A stretch of 46,408 nt of DNA from a virus, in IMG/VR virus record IMGVR_UViG_3300022221_000002, positions 1 to 46,408 of that record. One strand, written 5' to 3'. This document shows, one piece after another, positions 30,714 through 37,511 of this stretch. How positions within the stretch are numbered: the stretch's first letter is position 1; each line of letters starts with the position of its first letter. Under the pieces are notes generated by a model. It saw only the letters and a program-made list of their open reading frames with translations. It was not told the DNA's origin and ran no database searches. Position numbers and translations under genes: made by a program.

Positions 30714-31154
30714 ATGAAGGCACTTTTGGATTATGACATAATCGTTTACGCTGTTGGCCTAGCCGCTGATAATGCCTACTATGAGACACCAGATGGTAAG
30801 CAGTTCCAATACATCAAGGAGGCTAAGGCACATGACCCTAATGTAGTACGGAAGGTAAACCCTGACCCTATTGAGTTCTGTTGTCATTCAGTGAAGGTAA
30901 TGATTAACAGTATTGTGAAGGCCGTAGGAGCTGATTCGTATGTCGGTTATTTGACAGGGGAGGGTAATTACCGTCAAGAAATTGACAGTATACTGCCCTA
31001 CAAAGGTAACAGGGAGAATGCCCCTAAGCCCTTCTGGTATGAGGAGATACGGGATTACCTAGTACGGGTACATCATGGGGTAGTTGTGGACGGTATGGAG
31101 GCTGATGATATGCTCTCAATAGAGCAAATGGAGGTAATAAATGACAGGGAGTAA
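30714..31154 (+). CDS. 5'-3' exonuclease, N-terminal part (split gene)
   Basis: The ATG at 30714 yields MKALLDYDIIVYAVG, the usual start of T7 gp6-like/FLAP exonucleases (D6, D8 metal ligands). The 146-residue fragment also has YLTGEGNYRQEIDSILPYKGNR and GMEADDMLSIEQ with the acidic E/D/D cluster. It then stops where an HNH endonuclease ORF begins. The missing second half lies at 31553-31960. The two polypeptides may associate into an active enzyme for primer removal and recombination, or the gene may be inactive. Confidence 0.8.
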   Translation: MKALLDYDIIVYAVGLAADNAYYETPDGKQFQYIKEAKAHDPNVVRKVNPDPIEFCCHSVKVMINSIVKAVGADSYVGYLTGEGNYRQEIDSILPYKGNRENAPKPFWYEEIRDYLVRVHHGVVVDGMEADDMLSIEQMEVINDRE

Positions 31155-31602
31155 GATTTGCCTTGGATGTAAACAAGGATTACCTTTAACGTCCTTCTAT
31201 AAAAGATGGGATAAGAGGACAGATCCCCCTAAACAGAAATATATAGCAAGGTGTAAAAGTTGTCACCAAAAACAAAATAAAACTTACTGGACTGAAGAAA
31301 AGAAAAGAGAATATAATGAAGCTAAGAAGCAAGATCGTAGGGAAAGGAAGGAAAGAGCTGTAATATATAAAGGCGGTAAATGTGAACACTGTCTAGGAAG
31401 TTTCCATATTGCTGCTTATGATTTTCATCATATTAATCCAGATGAAAAAGATGTTGATCCCGGACTTCTTATGCAAATATCCGATGAGATATTATTTAAG
31501 GAGTTAGATAAATGTATTTTACTATGTGCAAACTGCCACAGGATTCATCACTATGAAGAAGGAACTCTTGGAAAAATTAGAGAAAGAAAGAAACGACCCT
31601 AG
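31141..31602 (+). CDS. HNH homing endonuclease inside the exonuclease gene
   Basis: The product is 153 residues. The N-terminal zinc ribbon is CLGCKQGLPLTSFYKR ... RCKSCHQKQNK. The C-terminal HNH has CEHCLGS, YDFHHINPDEKD and LLCANCHRIHH, with all metal and catalytic residues visible. A GGAGG site lies in the 5' exonuclease fragment. The ORF overlaps both exonuclease halves (14 and 50 bases). There is too little flanking sequence for a group I intron, so this is a free-standing mobile gene that split its host. Confidence 0.9.
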   Translation: MTGSKICLGCKQGLPLTSFYKRWDKRTDPPKQKYIARCKSCHQKQNKTYWTEEKKREYNEAKKQDRRERKERAVIYKGGKCEHCLGSFHIAAYDFHHINPDEKDVDPGLLMQISDEILFKELDKCILLCANCHRIHHYEEGTLGKIRERKKRP

Positions 31603-31960
31603 TGTCATTATTTGTAGTATAGATAAGGACTTAAAAGGAACTCCGGGCTGGCATTATGAGTGGCCTCATCATGGTAATAATGGAAAACTATATTGGGTAA
31701 GTCAAGAAGAAGCGGACAAGTGGTTTTACATTCAACTTTTAATGGGAGATAAAGCTACCGATAATATAGAAGGTATAAAGGGAATAGGCGAGAAAAAAGC
31801 TAGGAAGATATTAAAAGGACTTACAACAGTTGAAGATATGTACAGAGCGTGTTTAAAGGCTTATGAAGATCATGGTATGAATTATTTTGACCTACTGGAG
31901 ACAGCTAATCTTATATATATTCAAAGAGAACATAATGTACTGTGGACTCCTCCAGTATGA
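31553..31960 (+). CDS. 5'-3' exonuclease, C-terminal part (split gene)
   Basis: The 135-residue fragment starts inside the HNH gene (ATG at 31553, weak AGGA upstream). It contains SIDKDLKGTPGWHYEW (metal-binding Asp pair) and LLMGDKATDNIEGIKGIGEKKARKIL, the helix-three-turn-helix that grips DNA in the FLAP/T7 exonuclease family. Together with 30714-31154 it covers a complete exonuclease. It is in a different frame from the N-terminal half, so it cannot be reached by simple readthrough. It ends in an ATGA overlap with endonuclease I. Confidence 0.8.
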   Translation: MKKELLEKLEKERNDPSVIICSIDKDLKGTPGWHYEWPHHGNNGKLYWVSQEEADKWFYIQLLMGDKATDNIEGIKGIGEKKARKILKGLTTVEDMYRACLKAYEDHGMNYFDLLETANLIYIQREHNVLWTPPV

Positions 31961-32304
31961 AGTACAAGAGTAAGTTTGAGCAGTACGTCCACATCAAGAA
32001 GCCTGAATGGGAGTATGAGCCTAAGAAGAGTAAGTGTCCCTATACGGTCTCACATGTCTACAATCCAGACTTTGTAGACCCTGATGAGCCTAATGTCCTA
32101 TATGAGGCCAAGGGACGTTTCAGGACTAGTGCAGAAGCGGCCAAGTACATACACATACAGGAACAGAATCCTGACATAGAGATTATATTCATCTTTATGA
32201 ACCCGAAGAACAGGATGCCAAATGCCCGAAGACGTAGGAATGGGACGTTCTATACGATGGAGGAGTGGGCTGATAGACATGGATTCCGATTTATTAAAGT
32301 GTGA
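31957..32304 (+). CDS. Endonuclease I / Holliday junction resolvase (T7 gp3-like)
   Basis: The ATG at 31957 overlaps the exonuclease stop. The 115-residue protein has YNPDFVDPDEPNVLYEAKGRF (D, E-x-K catalytic core, about residues 40-60) and the family end YTMEEWADRHGFRFIKV. This matches T7 endonuclease I, which resolves branched DNA before packaging and degrades host DNA. Its position next to the exonuclease repeats the T7 arrangement. An upstream acidic residue in FEQ may serve as the first ligand. Confidence 0.9.
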   Translation: MKYKSKFEQYVHIKKPEWEYEPKKSKCPYTVSHVYNPDFVDPDEPNVLYEAKGRFRTSAEAAKYIHIQEQNPDIEIIFIFMNPKNRMPNARRRRNGTFYTMEEWADRHGFRFIKV

Positions 32305-32315
32305 GGAGGCAAATC

Positions 32316-32693
32316 GTGAGCGAAACACCAATAACAGATAATGAGGCTATATGGGCTGAAAGCGGAACGGGTGATGACTTCCAATGTGTGCCTATTGATG
32401 TTTCAAGACAGCTCGAAAAAGAAAACGCTGAACTGCGGGAGAAGGTAAGGCTTGCTAGTGGTTCATTAGAGAAAATACTAATCACAGCCTCGGAAGGACA
32501 TCATCAAGCATTTACTACTAGGCACGTTAAATTTGCTGATATTTTTTCCTTAATTGTGTTACAGGCTAATGGCACATTAGGTAGCGAGACCACCTTGCGA
32601 GACGCTATGAATAAAGTAAAAGAAACAGTTGAGGAATTAAAAAAGAAAAGAGAAGTACATCCTCACGATATGAAACAGAGGTTTGATATATGA
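32316..32693 (+). CDS. Hypothetical coiled-coil protein, 125 residues
   Basis: The GTG at 32316 follows GAGGAGG. The N-terminus is acidic; from about residue 30 a helix with heptad-like spacing begins (DVSRQLEKENAELREKVRLA), and a second helical stretch ends the protein (KVKETVEELKKKREV). No catalytic motif is present. It may dimerise. Function unknown. Confidence 0.6.
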   Translation: MSETPITDNEAIWAESGTGDDFQCVPIDVSRQLEKENAELREKVRLASGSLEKILITASEGHHQAFTTRHVKFADIFSLIVLQANGTLGSETTLRDAMNKVKETVEELKKKREVHPHDMKQRFDI

Positions 32694-32736
32694 ATAAACA
32701 ATCAGCCAACAAGTATATAGCCGGAGGGTATAAGGA

Positions 32737-33052
32737 ATGAAAGACCATGAGATTGCTCAATTCGTAAATGACCTTACCGATATTGCCAAGACTTTTGGAC
32801 AGACACAACAACTTCGTGAGCATATAAGGAGTACTGTACTTGCACATCTTAACACCCGCCCCGATGGATGGATTCCAGTAAGTGAACTACCAGAAGGAAA
32901 ATATTGATTATCTAGTGTATTCAGGTGGTGAAATAGGTGTTGCGAAATATTGGTCTGAAATAGGTAAATGGCTGGCTTGTGATGTTAGATTCGCACAAGG
33001 CCAAGAAGTAACCCACTGGCAGCCCCTACCGCCCCCACCAAAGGAGGATTGA
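32737..33052 (+). pseudogene. DUF551-like gene with a frameshift
   Basis: The first frame from the ATG at 32737 (site GAGGG/AAGGA) runs 56 codons to GWIPVSELPEGK-Y-stop, where DUF551 proteins normally continue. Shifting by +1 near 32899-32905 restores the family: DYLVYSGGEIGVAKYW, then EVTHWQPLPPPPKED to the TGA at 33050. The shift lies at GGAAAATATTGA, an A-run. It is therefore a recent mutation, a sequencing error or a programmed shift. I favour mutation or error. Confidence 0.75.
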
Positions 33053-33054
33053 TG

Positions 33055-33168
33055 ATGAGAGGTAAAGTAGCTAAACTATATCGTAGATTTACTAGACAGG
33101 TGTTTCCCACTGATCCTATCAAGAGGAGACATATGTATAAGCGACTAAAGAAGGAACATTATAAATGA
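33055..33168 (+). CDS. Small basic protein, 37 residues
   Basis: AAAGGAGG precedes the ATG at 33055 (another ATG directly before it at 33052 is possible). The product MRGKVAKLYRRFTRQVFP... is highly basic and ends KKEHYK. It overlaps the start of the DEDD exonuclease (ATGA). Probably nucleic-acid binding; family unknown. Confidence 0.6.
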   Translation: MRGKVAKLYRRFTRQVFPTDPIKRRHMYKRLKKEHYK

Positions 33169-33917
33169 ATAAACAACCGAATGTACAAGTATGGGACATT
33201 GAGACAGGTTACAATGTAGCTAACATATTTAGCCTGTTTAATAAGAATGCCCCAATACCGCATGACGCTATAGAGAGTGAAAGGTACATTATCTGTGCCG
33301 TCTTCCAAGACTACCACACAGGTAAGGTGAAGACAATACACCTCCTACAGGACAAGGAGAGATTCAAGGAAGACCCAACAGATGATGAATATGTGGTGAG
33401 GGAGATACATAAAGTACTATCACTATGTGACGGTGTTGTAGCCCACTACGGGGATAACTTTGATATGAAGTTCTTCAATACAAGAGCTATATATCATGGC
33501 TTACAGCCTATACCACCGATTGTACAGATTGATACCTACAAGATAGCCAAGAGGAAGTTCCTGTTTAATTCCAACAGGCTTGACTACATAGGGAAGTACC
33601 TTGGCTTTGGCGGTAAGATAAAGACTACCCAACAACTATGGCTGGACTGCCTACACGGTAAACAGAAAGCAGTTAGGGATATGGTCACTTACTGTAAGCA
33701 GGATGTGGAGTTATTGAAACAGGTATACACTAAACTGGCTCCCTATGTACCTTCAACAGTTAATCGTATGCTATTCGCGAATAAAGAATGCTGTCCATCC
33801 TGTGGTGGGACACATGTACAGAAGAGGGGATTCCAACGTACTACAACCTCCAAATATCAGCGGTATCAATGTACTGACTGTGGTAATTGGTGGAGAGGAA
33901 GAAAGGCAATAAAATGA
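33165..33917 (+). CDS. DEDD 3'-5' exonuclease-like protein with C-terminal zinc ribbon
   Basis: The product is 250 residues. Residues 1-195 form an RNase H-like exonuclease with WDIETGY (first D/E pair), VAHYGDNFDMKFF (second Asp) and YCKQDVELL (third, DEDDy-type Tyr and Asp). The C-terminal 45 residues are a zinc ribbon, CCPSCGGTHVQKRGFQ ... QCTDCGNWWRG, resembling the IS1 transposase N-terminal ribbon. The polymerase already has a proofreading domain, so this is an additional nuclease, perhaps for RNA or recombination intermediates. It overlaps both neighbouring genes by 4 bases. Confidence 0.85.
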   Translation: MNKQPNVQVWDIETGYNVANIFSLFNKNAPIPHDAIESERYIICAVFQDYHTGKVKTIHLLQDKERFKEDPTDDEYVVREIHKVLSLCDGVVAHYGDNFDMKFFNTRAIYHGLQPIPPIVQIDTYKIAKRKFLFNSNRLDYIGKYLGFGGKIKTTQQLWLDCLHGKQKAVRDMVTYCKQDVELLKQVYTKLAPYVPSTVNRMLFANKECCPSCGGTHVQKRGFQRTTTSKYQRYQCTDCGNWWRGRKAIK

Positions 33918-34102
33918 GCTTAACACTAGAAGAATTAAAAGAGGCTGTACTTGACCGTCTGGATGCTGACGATCTGATTGATATACTGGACATATCAGCA
34001 GAGGAGTTACTAGAGGCATTCACGGATAGGCTTGAGGAAAAGCGAGAGAAGTTTGACTATATTGAAGAAGAAGTATTTTACCCTAATGAGGATGAAGAAT
34101 AA
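33914..34102 (+). CDS. Small acidic protein, 62 residues
   Basis: The ATG at 33914 is in an ATGA overlap. The product is strongly acidic and helical (LEELKEAVLDRLDADDLIDIL, DRLEEKREKFDYIEEEVF), a composition seen in DNA-mimic and inhibitor proteins, but this is only a composition argument. The next gene overlaps by one base. Confidence 0.6.
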   Translation: MSLTLEELKEAVLDRLDADDLIDILDISAEELLEAFTDRLEEKREKFDYIEEEVFYPNEDEE

Positions 34103-34365
34103 TGATTAAAAAAGGTAGACTAAGAGCAGATAAGATAGAGTATCCAGATGGTGTTGGCTGTACTGTCTGGTATCCATTTGATGATGAATATGGGGCTGAA
34201 CTGGAGCAGATTATAGATTCTGATTTGTTTGTGGCAGAGGAAAGTGGAATATGTTTTAACTTCAGTTATGATGATATAGATGACTTCATAGAATTACTAC
34301 AGGCCTTGAAGAAGGCAGAGGCTGAAGTGTTTGTAGAAGACCATTCAGATGAGACTAAACACTAG
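34102..34365 (+). CDS. Hypothetical acidic protein, 87 residues
   Basis: This acidic product has a beta-rich N-terminus (GCTVWYPFDDEYGAELEQII) and a C-terminal helix (DDFIELLQALKKAEAEVFVE). No domain is recognised. It lies just before the split ribonucleotide reductase. Confidence 0.55.
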   Translation: MIKKGRLRADKIEYPDGVGCTVWYPFDDEYGAELEQIIDSDLFVAEESGICFNFSYDDIDDFIELLQALKKAEAEVFVEDHSDETKH

Positions 34366-34377
34366 GAAGGAGTAACT

Positions 34378-34560
34378 GTGAACGATTATTCAACATATAT
34401 CCATCAGAGTAGGTACGCCAGATATATACCAGAGAAAGGCCGTAGGGAGACTTGGGAGGAGACAGTAGACAGGTACTGTCAATTTTTCATAGATAGGATT
34501 AAAAAGGATGAACATTTATCTGATGAGGATAAGCAAGAATTATTGAGGGTAATAGGGTGA
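34378..34560 (+). CDS. Class II ribonucleotide reductase, N-terminal part (split gene)
   Basis: It starts at a GTG after AGGAAGGAG. The 60 residues contain SRYARYIPEKGRRETWEET and VDRYCQFFIDRI, the start of NrdJ-type reductases (SRYAR...RRETWEE-VDR). The frame then ends inside the next ORF, an endonuclease, and the remaining reductase begins at 34966. Both halves lie in the same frame class. The fragment covers the first N-terminal helices and lacks the catalytic barrel. Confidence 0.75.
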   Translation: MNDYSTYIHQSRYARYIPEKGRRETWEETVDRYCQFFIDRIKKDEHLSDEDKQELLRVIG

Positions 34561-34976
34561 GGTGTAAGATATGTGAAGCTGAGTTTGTTCCAGTTAAAAG
34601 TTGGCAAAAGTATTGTTCTAAGGGGTGTAGAGAGAAAAATAGCAGGAATAATAGAAAGGAGTATATAAAAGAGTATTCCTTTAACTATAAATTTACACCA
34701 TTAAAGAGATACCATTGCCAAAAAGGAACAGCCAAAAGACGAGGTGTGCCTTTTAATATTACATTTGAGGAATGGTGGGCTATGTGGGAACCTTATTGGG
34801 ATAAACGAGGTGTTGGAAAAGATAAATATGCCATGTGTCGATTTAATGATACAGGTGCATATGAAATAGGTAATGTATATATAGACACCTATGGTAACAA
34901 TAGCCGATTGGCAGCCGTACTACAGAAACAAAAACAAGATCCTAAAACTGGGAGGTTTATAAATAATGACGATTAG
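34557..34976 (+). CDS. Homing-endonuclease-like protein inside the reductase gene
   Basis: This 139-residue ORF starts at a GTG overlapping the stop of the reductase N-terminal piece and ends 11 bases inside the C-terminal piece. It has a zinc motif (CKICEAEFV ... YCSKGCREKN, about 3-27), basic helices, and a C-terminal segment YAMCRFNDTGAYEIGNVYIDT typical of small phage homing endonucleases that read RxxD-G-Y-x2-NV. A classical HNH triad is not obvious. Probably a mobile gene. Confidence 0.75.
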   Translation: MRCKICEAEFVPVKSWQKYCSKGCREKNSRNNRKEYIKEYSFNYKFTPLKRYHCQKGTAKRRGVPFNITFEEWWAMWEPYWDKRGVGKDKYAMCRFNDTGAYEIGNVYIDTYGNNSRLAAVLQKQKQDPKTGRFINNDD

Positions 34977-36735
34977 GGAATCTATGCTTAATTTAGAAGT
35001 AATGGGATCTATGAGAATAACTATGACCGCTGGAGAGGCCTTAGACCGTGATAATGTAGCAGGTTATAACTGCTCATATGTGGCCGTAGATAGTCCAAGA
35101 GCCTTTGACGAGACTATGTATATACTTATGTGTGGTACAGGGGTAGGCTTTAGTGTAGAACGTCAATACGTCACCAGACTGCCTGAGATAGCCGAGGAGA
35201 TGCATTCGACTGATACCGTCATCCATGTAGCCGATTCCAAGATAGGCTGGTCTAAGGCCTACAGAGAGCTTGTGAGCCTACTTTACTCTGGACAGATACC
35301 TAAATGGGATGTATCCAAGGTACGTCCTGCTGGTAGTCGCCTCAAGACCTTCGGAGGGAGGGCTTCAGGATCTGAACCACTAGTGGACTTATTTAGATTC
35401 ACTGTGGAGACATTCAGTAAGGCCGCAGGTAGGAAGCTATCCAGTATTGAATGTCACGATATTATGTGTAAGGTAGCTGATGCTATTGTAGTGGGGGGAG
35501 TCCGTAGGTCTGCCCTAATCAGTCTCTCTAACCTGACAGATGAACGTATGAGGAAGGCCAAGCATGGTAACTTCGGGGAGGAAAACCCACAACGGTATCT
35601 AGCTAATAACTCTGTCTGTTATACAGAGAAGCCGGATATTGGCATCTTTATGAAGGAATGGAGGTCACTATATGAAAGTAAGTCTGGAGAACGTGGCATC
35701 TTTAATAGAGAAGCTGCAAGAAAGACAGTTGAACGAAATGGAAGGAGAGATGAGGGACATGACTTTGGAACTAATCCCTGCTCTGAAATCATACTTCGAC
35801 CAAGACAATTCTGCAACCTATCAGAAGTTGTTGTCAGGTCAGAAGATACAATTGATGATCTCAAACGAAAAGTACGATATGCAACTATCCTTGGAACTCT
35901 CCAATCCACCCTTACTGACTTCAGATACCTCAGTAAGAAGTGGAGAGATAACACAGAAGAAGAAAGGCTTTTGGGGGTTTCTCTCACGGGAATAATGGAT
36001 CATCCTGTGTTGAGTGGTAGAGAAATGTTATCCACAGGTGTTGTAGCCATAGATCAACCTATTATCTATGACTTAGAACAAGTACTACAGATATTAAAGG
36101 AGGTAGCAATTGAAACAAATAAAGAATGGTCTGATAAACTGGACATACCTAGGTCAACTGCTATTACTTGTGTTAAGCCGAGTGGGACAGTTAGCCAGTT
36201 GGTTGATTCAGCTAGTGGTATCCACCCTCGTTACGCCTCTTTTTATACACGGACTGTGCGAACAGATAAGAAAGACCCACTCTACTCCTTCCTCAAAGAA
36301 CAAGGAGTCCCAGTAGAGGATGCCATAGGTAAGGAGGGTAGTACGGCTATCTTTAGCTTCCCTATGAAGGCTCCAGAAGGTAGTGTAATGAGGGACGATA
36401 GGACGGCCATTGAGCAGTTAGAATTATGGAAGGTATATCAGGAGCATTGGTGTGAACACAAGCCAAGTATTACAGTGTATGTCAAGGAGCATGAATGGCT
36501 GGAAGTAGGGGCTTGGGTATATAAACACTTCAATCAGGTTAGTGGAGTATCCTTTCTACCCCACTCTGACCATACTTATCAACAAGCTCCTTATCAGGAG
36601 ATTGACGAGGATACATACGATAAGTTGGTGAAGGAGATGCCTGATATTGACTGGGAGGCCTTTAGTGAGGATATGGATAATACTACAGGTACGCATGAGC
36701 TTGCTTGTTCAGCATCTGGGGGATGTGAGATATGA
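34966..36735 (+). CDS. nrdJ: Class II (B12-dependent) ribonucleotide reductase, C-terminal part
   Basis: The 589-residue product carries nearly the whole catalytic barrel: GYNCSYVAVD (C36), MCGTGVGFSVE, NPCSEIILRPRQFCNLSE with N270, thiyl C272, E274 and C283 (the same 11-residue spacing as C408/C419 in the Lactobacillus enzyme), CVKPSGTVSQL, and the C-terminal redox pair ELACSASGGCEI. It reduces nucleoside triphosphates using adenosylcobalamin, supplying dNTPs. GGGAGG lies upstream of the ATG. The first 60 residues of the ancestral protein are encoded separately at 34378-34560. Confidence 0.92.
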   Translation: MTIRESMLNLEVMGSMRITMTAGEALDRDNVAGYNCSYVAVDSPRAFDETMYILMCGTGVGFSVERQYVTRLPEIAEEMHSTDTVIHVADSKIGWSKAYRELVSLLYSGQIPKWDVSKVRPAGSRLKTFGGRASGSEPLVDLFRFTVETFSKAAGRKLSSIECHDIMCKVADAIVVGGVRRSALISLSNLTDERMRKAKHGNFGEENPQRYLANNSVCYTEKPDIGIFMKEWRSLYESKSGERGIFNREAARKTVERNGRRDEGHDFGTNPCSEIILRPRQFCNLSEVVVRSEDTIDDLKRKVRYATILGTLQSTLTDFRYLSKKWRDNTEEERLLGVSLTGIMDHPVLSGREMLSTGVVAIDQPIIYDLEQVLQILKEVAIETNKEWSDKLDIPRSTAITCVKPSGTVSQLVDSASGIHPRYASFYTRTVRTDKKDPLYSFLKEQGVPVEDAIGKEGSTAIFSFPMKAPEGSVMRDDRTAIEQLELWKVYQEHWCEHKPSITVYVKEHEWLEVGAWVYKHFNQVSGVSFLPHSDHTYQQAPYQEIDEDTYDKLVKEMPDIDWEAFSEDMDNTTGTHELACSASGGCEI

Positions 36736-37013
36736 AACGAGTTAAATGGGCATTCAAGATTGATTCCACTGAAGTCCATATGATACAATGGGAAGACCAT
36801 TCTGAGACAGAGGATGATGATGTAGCCCCTAAGAAGGGAGCTTTCATGCAAGTTACTGTTGGATTCCTAGTGGAGGAGGGAGATAATTATGTTATACTGG
36901 CCATGCATGTAGATGAGGATGATACCAATATGAGGTATACAACTATATTAACCAAGAACATTACTAAGAGGAAGGTATTATTTAAGCCTAAGAAGAGGGG
37001 GGAGAAAGGTTAA
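36732..37013 (+). CDS. Hypothetical protein, 93 residues
   Basis: It begins in an ATGA overlap with the reductase. It is a mixed acidic/basic beta-strand protein (KWAFKIDSTEVHMIQWEDH, FMQVTVGFLVEEGDNYVILAM) with a Lys-rich end. No family is recognised. The stop overlaps the next start by one base. Confidence 0.6.
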   Translation: MKRVKWAFKIDSTEVHMIQWEDHSETEDDDVAPKKGAFMQVTVGFLVEEGDNYVILAMHVDEDDTNMRYTTILTKNITKRKVLFKPKKRGEKG

Positions 37014-37192
37014 TGGGAACGTGTCCTAATAAGCAATGCTTCTGTACAGGTAAATGTAAAGAAGGTAATAAAAGACCATTGAATAAGTTTACTGAGGATG
37101 AATATAGTAAGCTGAAGGCCACTGGAATGCTATCTGAGTTCTATCCAGAGGCTACTGGAATCTATAAGAATGATGTGAGCAAGGAGAAGTAG
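37013..37192 (+). CDS. Small Cys-rich protein, 59 residues
   Basis: The ATG at 37013 follows GGGGGGAGAAAGG. The N-terminus GTCPNKQCFCTGKCKEGN has four closely spaced Cys, likely one zinc site; the rest is a Lys/Glu-rich helix. It is 60 codons with the stop. Function unknown. Confidence 0.6.
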   Translation: MGTCPNKQCFCTGKCKEGNKRPLNKFTEDEYSKLKATGMLSEFYPEATGIYKNDVSKEK

Positions 37193-37193
37193 T

Positions 37194-37379
37194 ATGCCAA
37201 TACACGAATACATCTGTAATGTCTGTGAGGAGAGGACAGAGAAGTTAGAGAAGATGGATGAGTTTGCACTGGATAATACACCATGTACTGAATGTCAGGT
37301 AGGTACGTTGAAGAAGACAATAAGTGCAGGAGTATTTAACCTGAAGGGCAAGGGGTTTTATAAGAACGGGATGAATTAA
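37194..37379 (+). CDS. FmdB-like zinc-ribbon protein, 61 residues
   Basis: MPIHEYICNVCEERTEKLEK followed by C31-x2-C34 and a TLKKTISAGVFNLKGKGFYKNG ending matches the FmdB-type zinc ribbon (start MPxYEYxCxxC, end with F-x-GxGFY). Such proteins act as small regulators or ribosome/nucleic-acid adaptors. It begins one base after the previous stop. Confidence 0.8.
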   Translation: MPIHEYICNVCEERTEKLEKMDEFALDNTPCTECQVGTLKKTISAGVFNLKGKGFYKNGMN

Positions 37380-37394
37380 GGGAGGGGGTATGAG

Positions 37395-37511
37395 ATGATA
37401 CAAGCATTAGTGTTAGCAATATTATTGTTATTACTAGTAGTCATATTTAAAGGTGGTATGTTGTGGTTAGATAGTTTAAACAAAACAGAGGAGAATCATA
37501 AAGATGATTAG
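37395..37511 (+). CDS. Small membrane protein, 38 residues
   Basis: The ATG follows GGAGGGGG. The product MIQALVLAILLLLLVVIF-KGGM is one strong transmembrane helix with a polar tail (WLDSLNKTEENHKDD). It overlaps the SPFH gene start by 8 bases and may be its membrane partner. Confidence 0.7.
   Translation: MIQALVLAILLLLLVVIFKGGMLWLDSLNKTEENHKDD

Noticed and set aside
32690-32740. 16-codon ORF (MNKQSANKY...) before the DUF551-like gene
   Set aside because: It has an ATGA overlap but no other support, so it is left out of the gene list.
34557-34976. Group I intron inside the reductase
   Set aside because: The endonuclease ORF fills nearly all of the insertion and overlaps both halves, leaving no room for a separate intron core; RNA tests are still needed.
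35672-35995. Overlapping 107-residue ORF within the reductase
   Set aside because: It lies in another frame of a well-conserved gene, and a fortuitous GGAGG upstream of its ATG is not sufficient.
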